A stretch of DNA of 35,492 nt, from the NCBI GenBank assembly GCA_964638155.1, contig CAZWYI010000022.1:1-35492 (forward strand), in the 5' to 3' direction. Made by a program: the position numbers and the translations under genes. Shown piece after piece: positions 1-7,348 of the stretch. Source of the DNA: CAYZTD01 sp964638155 (GTDB lineage: Archaea > Thermoplasmatota > E2 > DHVEG-1). How positions within the stretch are numbered: the first letter of the stretch is position 1; the number at the start of each line of letters is the position of its first letter. Under the pieces are notes generated by a model that was not told the origin of the DNA, searched no databases, and worked only from the letters and a program-made list of their open reading frames with translations.

Positions 1-10
1 AATACAACCG

Positions 11-48
11 CTGAAGGCACTTAATCTTTATTTAAGTGCGAAACTCAG
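11..48. repeat. Inverted repeat at the breakpoint of the truncated folate gene
   Basis: A perfect 8-bp inverted repeat GCACTTAA/TTAAGTGC (17-24 and 32-39) encloses a 7-nt loop, with a weaker outer CTGA/TCAG pairing (11-14, 45-48). It lies exactly where the minus-strand 5-formyl-THF cyclo-ligase reading frame loses similarity and stops. It could be a terminator or the end of an inserted element. The window edge prevents a decision. Confidence 0.4.
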
Positions 49-246
49 GTTATAAAAACTCTCAAGTATCATGTCATGAGTGAAGACTTCACCATCATAA
101 GAGATGTAAAAAAGAACAGTCTCAGCATCCTTAAATTCAGGCAATCCAAACAATCTTTCTTTTATTTCTTTGCTTTTTTTTCTGTTGTCTTCTTTTGTAT
201 GTTTTCTTCTTTTTTCTTTTATTTCTTTTCTAATTTTTTCTTTCAT
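28..246 (-). pseudogene. 5-formyltetrahydrofolate cyclo-ligase, N-terminal fragment
   Basis: The 72-residue frame resembles the N-terminus of 5-formyl-THF cyclo-ligase (MTHFS family, ATP-dependent conversion of 5-formyl-THF to 5,10-methenyl-THF). It has the Lys/Arg-rich first helix, then LFGLPEFKDAETVLFYISYD and GEVFTHDMI, which matches the family pattern of a core strand followed by E-V-x-T-x-x-M-I. Full-length members are about 180-200 residues. Here similarity ends after residue ~64 and a TAA follows eight codons later, so the substrate- and ATP-binding C-terminal two thirds are missing. I could not find the remainder in other frames before the window edge. It is probably a decayed remnant. 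Its 5' region is duplicated at 878-933. The start is ATG at 246-244. Confidence 0.6.
164..219. repeat. Direct repeat copy 1 (inside the folate-gene fragment)
   Basis: Positions 171-219 are identical over 49 bp to 885-933. The match extends to 164/878 with one mismatch (170/884), an offset of 714 bp. This copy encodes part of the basic N-terminal helix of the cyclo-ligase fragment on the minus strand. Confidence 0.8.
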
Positions 247-311
247 ACTTATTTTTTATAATGTCTTTATTTGTATTTTTTACTTTTTGTAATCCATGAG
301 GAATATTGTTC

Positions 312-326
312 TATAAAGTTTATATA
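312..326 (+). promoter_or_regulatory. TATA-type promoter of the small secreted protein
   Basis: TATAAAGTTTATATA lies about 50 bp upstream of the ATG at 374 and resembles the element before the secreted-protein gene at 31084 (AAACTTTATATA). The Shine-Dalgarno AGAGGATGAT at about 360-369 lies within the expected leader. Confidence 0.5.
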
Positions 327-373
327 CATGCTTTTAATATTTGGCTAATACAATAATTAGAGGATGATAAAAT

Positions 374-871
374 ATGAAGAAGAAAATAATTGGAATAAGT
401 ATTTTTTGCATGCTATTGGTGATAGGTATGGTACCAATATCTTCATTAGGTAGCAATATCAAGGAAGTTTCATCTGAAGGGGATACACTTAATGCCAATG
501 AATTGCTGACTAATGATGATGTTACTGTTGAAATTTATGTAAAAGATACTAAAGGAGAACCAATTAAAGCTTGTATTGTTAATATTTATTATGGAGTTAG
601 ACATTGGATATCCGGAACAGATGAAGATGGCTATTGTAAAATTGAAGACCAATTTTCAAACCACATCACCTTGAGGATTTTATTAGTAAAAACTGGGTAT
701 CGTCAGGAGACAGTATGTATACCTTTTCCTAAATCTGGAGAAACATATAGCTTTGATATAACCTTGAAAAAAACGTGGGAAGGACGAGCAAAATTAGATT
801 CGGGAATATATTTTAACCTTTTTGAAAAGTTTTTTCAAAATAGAGGTTTAAATATATCATCAAATCTTTAA
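374..871 (+). CDS. Small secreted protein with carboxypeptidase-regulatory-like fold
   Basis: The 165-residue protein has a clear signal peptide (MKKK, then a hydrophobic stretch to about residue 25). One Ig-like/CarboxypepD_reg-type domain follows at about 50-135: VTVEIYVKDTKGEPIKACIVN, G-T-D-E-D-G-Y, K-T-G-Y-R-Q-E-T, Y-S-F-D-I-T-L. It ends in a polar linker and a short F/L-rich tail (YFNLFEKFFQ) like those of the other secreted proteins in this window. The start is the first ATG after the Shine-Dalgarno GAGGATGAT. The gene lies between two direct-repeat copies of the folate-gene 5' end, suggesting insertion or local duplication. No enzymatic motif is visible, so a surface or adhesive role is a guess. 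Confidence 0.7.
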   Translation: MKKKIIGISIFCMLLVIGMVPISSLGSNIKEVSSEGDTLNANELLTNDDVTVEIYVKDTKGEPIKACIVNIYYGVRHWISGTDEDGYCKIEDQFSNHITLRILLVKTGYRQETVCIPFPKSGETYSFDITLKKTWEGRAKLDSGIYFNLFEKFFQNRGLNISSNL

Positions 872-936
872 ATCTTAATTTCTCTGCTTTTTTTTCTGTT
901 GTCTTCTTTTGTATGTTTTCTTCTTTTTTCTTTCAT
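868..936 (-). pseudogene. Second fragment of the cyclo-ligase 5' end
   Basis: The minus strand reads a 22-residue frame starting MKEKRRKHTKEDNRKKS and then stopping. It is nearly identical to residues ~10-28 of the cyclo-ligase fragment at 28-246. It overlaps the 3' end of the secreted-protein gene by four bases. It is best read as a duplication scar, not a gene. Confidence 0.55.
878..933. repeat. Direct repeat copy 2
   Basis: This copy matches 164-219 (49 bp perfect, 55/56 overall). The two copies bracket the secreted-protein gene at 374-871. Confidence 0.8.
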
Positions 937-1034
937 TTTTATTATCCATAATATGACTAACATTATATTCATGTTTGGTGAATAATTATCTCTTAAATTA
1001 TTAGTAATAATTACAGATTTAATCGATAACTTTT

Positions 1035-1070
1035 TATATCAGTCGATATAATATTATATCAAGTGATATT
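1035..1070. promoter_or_regulatory. Tandem palindromic operator over the TA promoter
   Basis: Two palindromes are arranged 20 bp apart: TATATC-AGTC-GATATA (1035-1050, perfect 6-bp arms) and TATATC-AAGT-GATATT (1055-1070, one arm mismatch). The first overlaps the likely TATA sequence and the second ends 3 bp before the ATG at 1074. Spacing of two helical turns suits two dimers on one face. The downstream gene carries an N-terminal HTH, so autoregulation is the natural inference. Confidence 0.6.
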
Positions 1071-1073
1071 AAA

Positions 1074-1595
1074 ATGTATCATGAATTCAACAAATACAAG
1101 ATATTAAGATGCTTTTTCGATGACCCAAATAAAAAATTTCAATTAAGAGAACTATCTAGGCAGACTGATATATCTCTTCCATCTGTTAAAAGATATGTAG
1201 CTGAACTCAAAAACCTTAACCTAATAAAAGAGATCAGAGGTGGAATATATATAGGATATAAATCCTCATATACTAAAGATTATAAAATTTTAAAAAGAAA
1301 TGACATGCTCTTAAGATTAGAAGAATCTGGATTAATAAACAACATTGAAAAAACCTTTACACCAAATTGTATAGTATTGTATGGCAGTGCAATAGAGGGG
1401 ACTGATGATGAAAGAGGAGACATTGATTTATTTGTTCAGAGCTCAAAAAAAAATATTAATTTAAAAAAATATGAAAAAAAAATTAAACGGAAGATAAACA
1501 TCTTATTTGAACCAGATATAAAAAAAATTAATGATTCACTTAAAAATACACTTGCAAATGGAATAATTCTAAAAGGATTTTTAAAAGTGATTTGA
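1074..1595 (+). CDS. HTH-MNT fusion, antitoxin-like nucleotidyltransferase
   Basis: The 173-residue protein has an N-terminal winged-helix domain (about 5-65; LRELSRQTDISLPSVKRYVA is the recognition helix region) and a minimal nucleotidyltransferase domain (about 95-165). The latter shows the complete GSx10DxD signature (G104, S105, D116, D118: YGSAIEGTDDERGDIDLFV). Known MNT antitoxins (MntA type) AMPylate a tyrosine of the partner HEPN toxin. Here the next gene is HEPN-like, and stop and start are within a few bases. There is no Shine-Dalgarno; the ATG follows the operator almost directly, so the mRNA may be leaderless. The HTH fusion would let this protein repress its own promoter through the two palindromes at 1035-1070. 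Confidence 0.75.
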   Translation: MYHEFNKYKILRCFFDDPNKKFQLRELSRQTDISLPSVKRYVAELKNLNLIKEIRGGIYIGYKSSYTKDYKILKRNDMLLRLEESGLINNIEKTFTPNCIVLYGSAIEGTDDERGDIDLFVQSSKKNINLKKYEKKIKRKINILFEPDIKKINDSLKNTLANGIILKGFLKVI

Positions 1596-1597
1596 AG

Positions 1598-2023
1598 ATG
1601 AGATGGGAGGATTGCCTCGATTATAAGGTTAAAAAAGTAAAAGAAAATCCTGAACAGGCTAAATCGTTATATGAACTTGCTTTAAAAAGAATAAAGTCCA
1701 TAAATAAAAGAAAAAATGATGAATACTCACAATTTTTAATTGAATCTTATTATGAGACAATTAAAGAATTAATTTCATCTCTTCTTTCAATTCATGGACT
1801 TAAGAGTTACAGCCATGAGTGTCTTATATCTTTTATAAAAGTATATTATCCAGATTATCTTGATGAATCACAACTGCTATTTTTAGACAGAATGAGAAAA
1901 CTTAGAAGTGATATTCAATACAGAGGAAGAGAAGTAGCAGATGATTACTTAGATAGAAATCTTTCAACAATAGAAGATATCGTCGATATTTTAAAATCAA
2001 TTGTAAATAAAGAATTATTTTAG
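1598..2023 (+). CDS. HEPN-domain protein, toxin partner of MNT
   Basis: The 141-residue, mostly helical protein has HEPN features: a long helix with A-L-K-R-I...N-D-E-Y, the SYYETIKELISSLLSIHGLK segment, and the C-terminal motif R-K-L-R-S-D-I-Q-Y-R-G (R103...Y108). The usual ribonucleolytic motif is R-x4-6-H. Here the histidine position is tyrosine (R-x4-Y), so nuclease activity is uncertain, although the tyrosine could be the target of the MNT partner. I chose the ATG at 1598, two bases after the MNT stop; an overlapping TTG at 1592 is the alternative. The pair could be a toxin-antitoxin module or a phage-defence/regulatory derivative. Confidence 0.65.
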   Translation: MRWEDCLDYKVKKVKENPEQAKSLYELALKRIKSINKRKNDEYSQFLIESYYETIKELISSLLSIHGLKSYSHECLISFIKVYYPDYLDESQLLFLDRMRKLRSDIQYRGREVADDYLDRNLSTIEDIVDILKSIVNKELF

Positions 2024-2118
2024 TTATTCATATTTTTCTTTTATTTTTTTTTCTTAGTTTTTCTTTCATTTTTGATTTATTTAATTTCTTAAATTTTTGG
2101 TAAGAATTGTAACGCATC

Positions 2119-2213
2119 ATTTATATACTAAATCATCCTAAATATACTATTAAGAGTAAGGAAAAAATTGTTCATATTTATCACATCAAAACAACTTTTT
2201 TCCTTTCCTTACT
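2119..2213 (+). ncRNA. TATA box plus long imperfect hairpin: terminator or small RNA
   Basis: TTTATATAC at 2120-2128 is followed about 27 bp later by an inverted repeat: AGTAAGGAAAAAATTGTT (2155-2172) pairs with 2190-2213, with a 6-nt bulge. The hairpin sits between the 3' ends of two convergent genes (HEPN and the acyltransferase), so a bidirectional terminator is the simple reading. The well-spaced TATA box makes a short structured transcript possible. Confidence 0.35.
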
Positions 2214-2222
2214 ACTTTTCAG

Positions 2223-2936
2223 TTATTTCTTTTTAATTTCTTTTGCTGGTATCCCACCATATATTCTTCCCCTCTTTAGAATTTGACCTTTTCTAACTAT
2301 GGCTCCTGATGCAACCTTTACATTATCTTCAATTACAGCTCCAGGCATAATAAAAGCACCTGCTCCAATAACACAATTATTTCCAATCTTAATTTTATCA
2401 AGAATTATTTTTTCTTCTTCATAGATATGAATATGTCCATAAATAACTGAGTAAAGACCAATAGTACAGTTATCTCCTATCTCAGTAAGGCAAGGATCCA
2501 TTATTGTGCCTCCAACAAGAGTATTTTCTCCTAGTTTCATTCCAAGCATCCTATAAAACCGGTATTTCATAGAACCAACTGGAAAAATTTCTAGTATTTT
2601 TCTAAGCGGAGTATATAGAATACAAATCAGAATCCATTTGAGTGCGTTTTTATTTTTCATATTGTACTCAAATATTCCAGATTCATATTTTATATTAAAG
2701 AGGTGGACAAATAAGCCGACAAATAAAAGCATGTAAAACAAGGTTAGAAGAATTCCAACATACACAAGGATTGGAATTAAAAAAAGATGCAATATTTTGT
2801 TTAAAGAGATAAAAATAAGTATTATTTTTCCAAATATTACAATAGGTAAAAATCCTAAAGAAAAAACAACTAGAGAAATTAGTGAAATAAGTATTATTTT
2901 AGAATATGATTTTTTACTTTTCTCTTTTTTTTTCAT
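2223..2936 (-). CDS. Membrane-anchored left-handed beta-helix acyltransferase
   Basis: The 237-residue protein has two long hydrophobic spans at about 12-45 and 47-82, then a hexapeptide-repeat (LbetaH) domain from about 130 to 232. Repeats include IGDNCTIG, IGNNCVIGAGAFIMPGAVIE and VKVASGAIVRKG; Y-G-H-I-H (166-170) may supply the catalytic histidine. It closes with the G-G-I-P-A-K-E-I motif typical of sugar/maltose-acetyltransferase-like enzymes. The architecture resembles the LbetaH modules with membrane segments found in Pls/PosA-like proteins. The substrate is unknown; transfer of an acyl group to an envelope or lipid-linked molecule is plausible. It follows the transglutaminase-fold gene by 10 bp and is probably the last gene of the minus-strand cluster. 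Confidence 0.75.
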   Translation of the reverse strand: MKKKEKSKKSYSKIILISLISLVVFSLGFLPIVIFGKIILIFISLNKILHLFLIPILVYVGILLTLFYMLLFVGLFVHLFNIKYESGIFEYNMKNKNALKWILICILYTPLRKILEIFPVGSMKYRFYRMLGMKLGENTLVGGTIMDPCLTEIGDNCTIGLYSVIYGHIHIYEEEKIILDKIKIGNNCVIGAGAFIMPGAVIEDNVKVASGAIVRKGQILKRGRIYGGIPAKEIKKK

Positions 2937-2946
2937 TTAATCCCAA

Positions 2947-4218
2947 TTAATTTTTTATTTTTTGATATTCTTCTTCTGCTCTTTTTATATTACAGTAGTA
3001 ATCTAGTATATTTTCATCTAAAAAATTTTCAATTGCAATTTTTTGATAAAAAATTCCTTTTTCAAAATGTATTTTGTTATCACCTGTTAAATTTTTTCCA
3101 AGATATTTTTGATACAGGTTAAAAGTCTTACTTGTAAAGTTAAAAATTTGATCTATTATTGTATCACAGATTTTTATTTTTTTTTCTGTAAGCATTTGAG
3201 ATTTGCTAGCTTCCCTGCAGTCAACATAATATGGTTTAATATTTGGATTGTTAATCCAAATCCATCTTTCTTCACCTTTCATAAGTGGGAATATATAATC
3301 TGTTTTTGTGTTGTTTTCATCTTCAGGATAGCATATTCTGTTTATTACTTGTCTGCCTGTAGGGTATGCGGTTTTTCCTTTAGTTGTATCAAGTAAAACC
3401 CATCCATAATCTGGCACATAATATTCAACCATATAATGCATTTGAGTCCAAAAGCCCTGATCATTATTTGCAAGTATTACTCTACTCGGTATGTTTTGAT
3501 TTCTAAATAGTGCACACGCAAGATGACTTCTTCCAACATTTTCACCGTTTATAAATAGTGTTGTTACTGCATCTTGTGAAAAAAACAATCCTAGATTTAA
3601 TTGTAAGATGAATAATAAATACCTATGATTTTTGATATATTTTGATACATAATCTGTATAACTTATCATATCAGATTTAAAAAAACGCATTTGTTTTGCT
3701 TTTAGTTTTATAAAAATATTATTTTTTTGAGTAACATCTGTTTCTGTAAGCCATATTTTTGTTTCATTTGGTAGATCTTTTTTTTCTGGGAATTCTTTGT
3801 AATCTGGCATGTCTTCAAAAGAATTATTCTCTGCAAGAACCCATACCGTAAAATGTATTAGTTTACTCTGATCTTTTTTGATATTTTGAATTTTAAAATT
3901 TACAAACTTGTTTGGTTTTTTTGTATCGTTTTCTATTTTATAGTTTATTATATCCTCTGTTGAATCATTGAATACTTTCATAAGTATTGGTGTTTGATAG
4001 GAATAATCTGGGGGAAAAGCATAGCGCACATTAAATTCATCTACGTTTTTTTCTGATACAATTTCCAGGTAATGTTCTAGTCTAAGTAGGTTTACTTTTT
4101 CTTCTTTACAATTTTTTGTATTAAATATTTCATTTTCTGTTATATTTATTCCGCTTACTATTGGAAAAATTAATAGAATTCCTATTGTCAATAAAGTAAT
4201 TTTTTTATTATGGCCCAT
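2947..4218 (-). CDS. Secreted transglutaminase-fold protein
   Basis: The 423-residue protein has a signal peptide (residues 1-23), a beta-rich region (about 30-180) and a transglutaminase-like core at about 220-290: NVGRSHLACALFRNQNIPSR, then MHYMVEYYVPDYGWVLLDTT. H261 and D277 fit the His and Asp of the catalytic triad. The residue aligned with the usual nucleophilic Cys (normally G-x-C-x-D-x-A) appears to be Asn227; Cys235 lies eight residues on. It may therefore be an inactive or altered transglutaminase/protease-like fold, or use Cys235. The C-terminal 100 residues are helical and lysine-rich. It is encoded 10 bp upstream of the acyltransferase, after a 67-bp gap from the LPG_TM-methyltransferase fusion. 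Confidence 0.7.
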   Translation of the reverse strand: MGHNKKITLLTIGILLIFPIVSGINITENEIFNTKNCKEEKVNLLRLEHYLEIVSEKNVDEFNVRYAFPPDYSYQTPILMKVFNDSTEDIINYKIENDTKKPNKFVNFKIQNIKKDQSKLIHFTVWVLAENNSFEDMPDYKEFPEKKDLPNETKIWLTETDVTQKNNIFIKLKAKQMRFFKSDMISYTDYVSKYIKNHRYLLFILQLNLGLFFSQDAVTTLFINGENVGRSHLACALFRNQNIPSRVILANNDQGFWTQMHYMVEYYVPDYGWVLLDTTKGKTAYPTGRQVINRICYPEDENNTKTDYIFPLMKGEERWIWINNPNIKPYYVDCREASKSQMLTEKKIKICDTIIDQIFNFTSKTFNLYQKYLGKNLTGDNKIHFEKGIFYQKIAIENFLDENILDYYCNIKRAEEEYQKIKN

Positions 4219-4285
4219 GTAACCACTTCTTTTCTAAATAACATATTTATTATAATAATGTTTATTTAAAAATGTTTCTTATGTT

Positions 4286-5881
4286 TTATTTTACTTTTTT
4301 GCCAACTATAACAAATTTCCAATCTTTTCTCTTATAATCTTTAAATAAAACTTTAAAATTATTTTTTTTAAATAGTTTAATAACGCTATCAATAGAATAA
4401 GCTGTGTTATAAGCATCTATATGATAACGAGCAACGTTTAAACTTGAGTTTTTAATAATCATAGAAAGTTTTACAAAAAATAAGTTATAACTGGGAAAAT
4501 CTTTGTTTAATGCTTCAATAACAAATTTTCCATTTGGTTTTAAAACCCTAAAAATTTCTTTGAAACTTTTATTCGGATTTTTCCAGTAAGTAAGACTAAA
4601 ACGAGAAACAATTAAATCAACGGAATCATTTTCCAAAGGAATATTTTCAGAAGAACCAACCTTTGGTTCAATATCTGCATTTTTACATGCAATATTAAGC
4701 ATGCATTTCGATGGATCTATACCAATTATTTTAGAATTAGGAATTATATTTTTAATTTCTTTTGATAAAAGCCCAGGTCCTACTCCTAAATCTACAATAA
4801 CTGGTTTTTTAATAGATTTAACATATTTTTTTACAATTTCTGTAAGATTTCTATATAAATATCTATAATTCTTCATATATTTTTCAAATTTTTCACAGTT
4901 TTTTTTGTCATATTTAAAAGAATAAAATTTTCTTGTCTCATAAATTGTTACAAAACCACCAATGATGCTAGGTGTAAGCCAAATTATTACAAACCAAAAA
5001 AGAGAAAGACTCACAATTTGTTCAGGGCTTATAATAGCACCATTTGTAAACTCAGGAACAGAAAACATGGTAATAAGAGCTGCTTCACGGGTTCCAATAC
5101 CATATATGGAAACTGGTATAGAAGCAATGACATCTGCTACAGCCATTATCAAAATAAAATAATAAAAAGGTATATTTATCTGAAAAAGAGAGGCAATAAA
5201 AAAAAGTGTAGTATACTTTAAAATCCATCCTGTAATTGAGAGAGTGAAAGGTATAATCACATCCTTAAAACCAGGTATATCTTCTTGGAAACTATCAACA
5301 GACCCTTTTAGTCTATCTTGCAGGCTAGAAAAAACTCTCGACTCTACAATTTTTTTAAATAAAAAACGTGAATGCTTTGATTTGAAAAAAACAAGATATA
5401 GAAGAATTACTAGGAAAAAAACAATAATTATTATCAGAAATAAATAAGGATAAACACTACTTAAAAAAATAGCACCAATTAACCCTACAGATAGCATTGC
5501 CAAAAGTTCAACTGTATTATAAATGACAATATTTGAAAAACACTTTGGAAGAGGAGATCCACTCTTATCAGAAAGATACAATGCTCTAGTGTATGCACCG
5601 AATCCACCTGGTGTAATAAAACCATAGAAATAGCCTATAAAAAAATTTTTAATGCTATACCAGAAACTGACATTTATCTTCTGATGTTTTAACAATAGTT
5701 GCCATTCAACGTTTACTATTAATAATAATGGAACAAGAACAAAAAAAGAAAGAAATGCATAGAACAAATTAATTTTTGAAAATATATCTATTATTTTTTC
5801 AAAATCCAAAGTAGTAAGAATAAAGACAAATATTATAATACCAACAAATGGCAATAATTTTTTAATACGCATATATTCCAT
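4286..5881 (-). CDS. LPG_synthase_TM-SAM methyltransferase fusion
   Basis: The 531-residue protein joins two families. Residues 1-~318 form a polytopic membrane domain of the LPG_synthase_TM/flippase-like family (UPF0104): FFIGYFYGFITPGGFGAYTR at 80-99 and the hallmark GIGTREAAL at 261-269. Residues ~335-531 are a class I SAM methyltransferase: motif I VIVDLGVGPGLL at 361-372, acidic loop IIGIDPS, then SVDLIVSRFSLTYW and FRVLKPNGKFVIEAL. The membrane family is linked to lipid or polyprenol-glycan handling, and the methyltransferase would act at the cytoplasmic face. The start is one of two in-frame ATGs (codons 1 and 4). The gene is 24 bp downstream of the NAS-like gene, in one operon. A stand-alone membrane homologue lies at 9272-10282. 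Confidence 0.8.
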   Translation of the reverse strand: MEYMRIKKLLPFVGIIIFVFILTTLDFEKIIDIFSKINLFYAFLSFFVLVPLLLIVNVEWQLLLKHQKINVSFWYSIKNFFIGYFYGFITPGGFGAYTRALYLSDKSGSPLPKCFSNIVIYNTVELLAMLSVGLIGAIFLSSVYPYLFLIIIIVFFLVILLYLVFFKSKHSRFLFKKIVESRVFSSLQDRLKGSVDSFQEDIPGFKDVIIPFTLSITGWILKYTTLFFIASLFQINIPFYYFILIMAVADVIASIPVSIYGIGTREAALITMFSVPEFTNGAIISPEQIVSLSLFWFVIIWLTPSIIGGFVTIYETRKFYSFKYDKKNCEKFEKYMKNYRYLYRNLTEIVKKYVKSIKKPVIVDLGVGPGLLSKEIKNIIPNSKIIGIDPSKCMLNIACKNADIEPKVGSSENIPLENDSVDLIVSRFSLTYWKNPNKSFKEIFRVLKPNGKFVIEALNKDFPSYNLFFVKLSMIIKNSSLNVARYHIDAYNTAYSIDSVIKLFKKNNFKVLFKDYKRKDWKFVIVGKKVK

Positions 5882-5905
5882 AAACCTATATTAAAAAATA
5901 TTATA

Positions 5906-6490
5906 TTACTGTTTTTTAATAAGTAAATATGATTGAGTCTTTGGATTATTTATTTTATCAACAACTTGAAAAATACTATCTAGCCTTTCATTTTTTAAAA
6001 CCAATGGAATATCATTTTTTATACTCTTACATAGAACTCTACAGTTTTCCTTAAGATTATTTGAAAGATTCAATAAAACGTTGTTAATAGGAAAAACATT
6101 TATTGCAATAAAAATAACATTAAAATTAGATACAGAAAAATTATCTCCATCTGCATATTTTATAGTTATTTTATTAGATAGTCCTTTTTTGTCAACAAAT
6201 CTTTTAGCATGTTTTACAGCAACAGGTGAGTTATCTATTCCAACGACATCAGCTCCTGTTTTTTCTGCAATAACTATTGTCTCAGAAGGAAAAATTCCAC
6301 AGCCAATTAAGAGAACTTTATCTTTAGAACTAACCTTTGCCATTTTTATTTCATTTAAAAAAACAGGTTCTCTCCAATTCATTAAAACATTATAAAAAAG
6401 GTTTGTTTTAACAGCTAAGAGTTCAAGTGTATTATAAAAATAGCAAGAAAGAATACGTCTAGAATTTGTAATAAAATCTGAATTTTTCAT
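5906..6490 (-). CDS. SAM-binding protein, nicotianamine-synthase-like (copy A)
   Basis: The 194-residue Rossmann-fold SAM-binding protein has motif I VLLIGCGIFPSETIV at 59-73, the acidic strand DVVGIDNSPVAVKHAKRFVD at 81-100, and a later ADGDNF. The G-x-G-x-x-P-x-x-x-I pattern, with Pro after the glycines, is more like nicotianamine synthase or uncharacterised archaeal SAM proteins than typical methyltransferases. It is shorter than archaeal NAS (about 260-280 residues), so the activity is uncertain. It is clearly paralogous to the product of 10291-10908. It begins one base after the upstream methyltransferase stops and precedes the LPG_TM fusion. Confidence 0.65.
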   Translation of the reverse strand: MKNSDFITNSRRILSCYFYNTLELLAVKTNLFYNVLMNWREPVFLNEIKMAKVSSKDKVLLIGCGIFPSETIVIAEKTGADVVGIDNSPVAVKHAKRFVDKKGLSNKITIKYADGDNFSVSNFNVIFIAINVFPINNVLLNLSNNLKENCRVLCKSIKNDIPLVLKNERLDSIFQVVDKINNPKTQSYLLIKKQ

Positions 6491-7177
6491 CTATTTCTTC
6501 TCCCTTTTAAACACAAGGATCGTTCGCCTACATAAAAGATTATTATTCCTTTTACCCAACATAAATTCAAGTTTGAAATCTTTACTATTTAAATAATTTT
6601 CAACGATGTATATTTTCCTAGAATAGACTGCCAGATCTTTATAGATATATGGTATTAAAAAATGATTATAAAAATAATCGAAAATATAATCTTTATTTCT
6701 TATTTCTAAAACTAATATTTTTTTACAAATATTTGCAAGCTCAAAAAGTGATTTATAGAATTTTCCCCCCTCAAAATGATGAAGAAGATTCAAACAAAAA
6801 ACAATATCAAAACTCTTCTTTTTAAAACAAAGATCTAACATATTGCCTTGGATAAAATCGGTCTTATCAAAAAGTTCTTGTTTTTCCAAGGCTATGCTAA
6901 AAGTTTCTCTTAAAAAATCTACCCCTATAACTCTTTTTAACTTTTTAATCTTATTAAGTTCAAAAGTAAAATTACCCATACCACAACCAATATCAATAGC
7001 CGTGGAAACTTCATAATTTTCAACAATTCTTTTTAATATTTTTTTGTAAACATTCCACATTTCTCTTTTGTTTATATTTTTTTCAATAATTGCTGAATCT
7101 TCTTTTTTATAAAAATTTAGATTTTTTTCAACATCTTTTTGAAAATATTTTTTGAGATTTTCATTCACAATACTCAA
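6491..7177 (-). CDS. Class I SAM-dependent methyltransferase
   Basis: The 228-residue protein has a complete methyltransferase core: motif I AIDIGCGMGNFTFEL at 60-74, VIGVDF, FIQGNMLDLCF, and SFDIVFCLNLLHHFEGGKF (motif IV region with H-H-F). This is the first gene of the minus-strand cluster and directly abuts the NAS-like gene. The substrate is unknown. A small envelope or lipid molecule is suggested only by its partners: a membrane LPG_TM-methyltransferase fusion and an acyltransferase. The divergent 129-bp gap to the papain-like gene holds promoters for both directions. Confidence 0.75.
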   Translation of the reverse strand: MSIVNENLKKYFQKDVEKNLNFYKKEDSAIIEKNINKREMWNVYKKILKRIVENYEVSTAIDIGCGMGNFTFELNKIKKLKRVIGVDFLRETFSIALEKQELFDKTDFIQGNMLDLCFKKKSFDIVFCLNLLHHFEGGKFYKSLFELANICKKILVLEIRNKDYIFDYFYNHFLIPYIYKDLAVYSRKIYIVENYLNSKDFKLEFMLGKRNNNLLCRRTILVFKREKK

Positions 7178-7275
7178 TTATAGTAATTAAGTTTGATTTA
7201 TAATTTTTAACATCAATTCATTTTGTTTTTATGATAACTTAAAGTATCTATTTATAACAAAATCATCGACAATAT

Positions 7276-7289
7276 GTTATATTTATAAC
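7276..7289 (+). promoter_or_regulatory. Probable TATA box of the papain-like gene
   Basis: GTTATATTTATAAC is itself palindromic and sits about 60 bp upstream of the preferred ATG at 7349. A related TATTTATAACA occurs about 30 bp further upstream (near 7250). Confidence 0.35.
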
Positions 7290-7348
7290 ACAATATTTAT
7301 GAATTTGTGGAACGTTTATTCTTTCAAATTTATAAAGGGGAGCATAAA

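Noticed and set aside
76..261. Plus-strand 61-residue frame rich in Phe
   Set aside because: Shadow of the Lys/Arg-rich cyclo-ligase fragment on the other strand.
996..1012. AATTATT-AGT-AATAATT inverted repeat upstream of the toxin-antitoxin pair
   Set aside because: Short, AT-only and probably chance in this composition; the TATATC/GATATA pair is the better operator.
2030..2075. Possible third copy of the cyclo-ligase 5' repeat (TTTTTCTTTCATTTTT)
   Set aside because: Only about 16 bases match and the region is low-complexity T-rich, so chance similarity is likely.
5906..6490. Annotation as a true nicotianamine synthase
   Set aside because: The protein is only 194 residues and shows just the Rossmann motif similarity; NAS activity cannot be supported.
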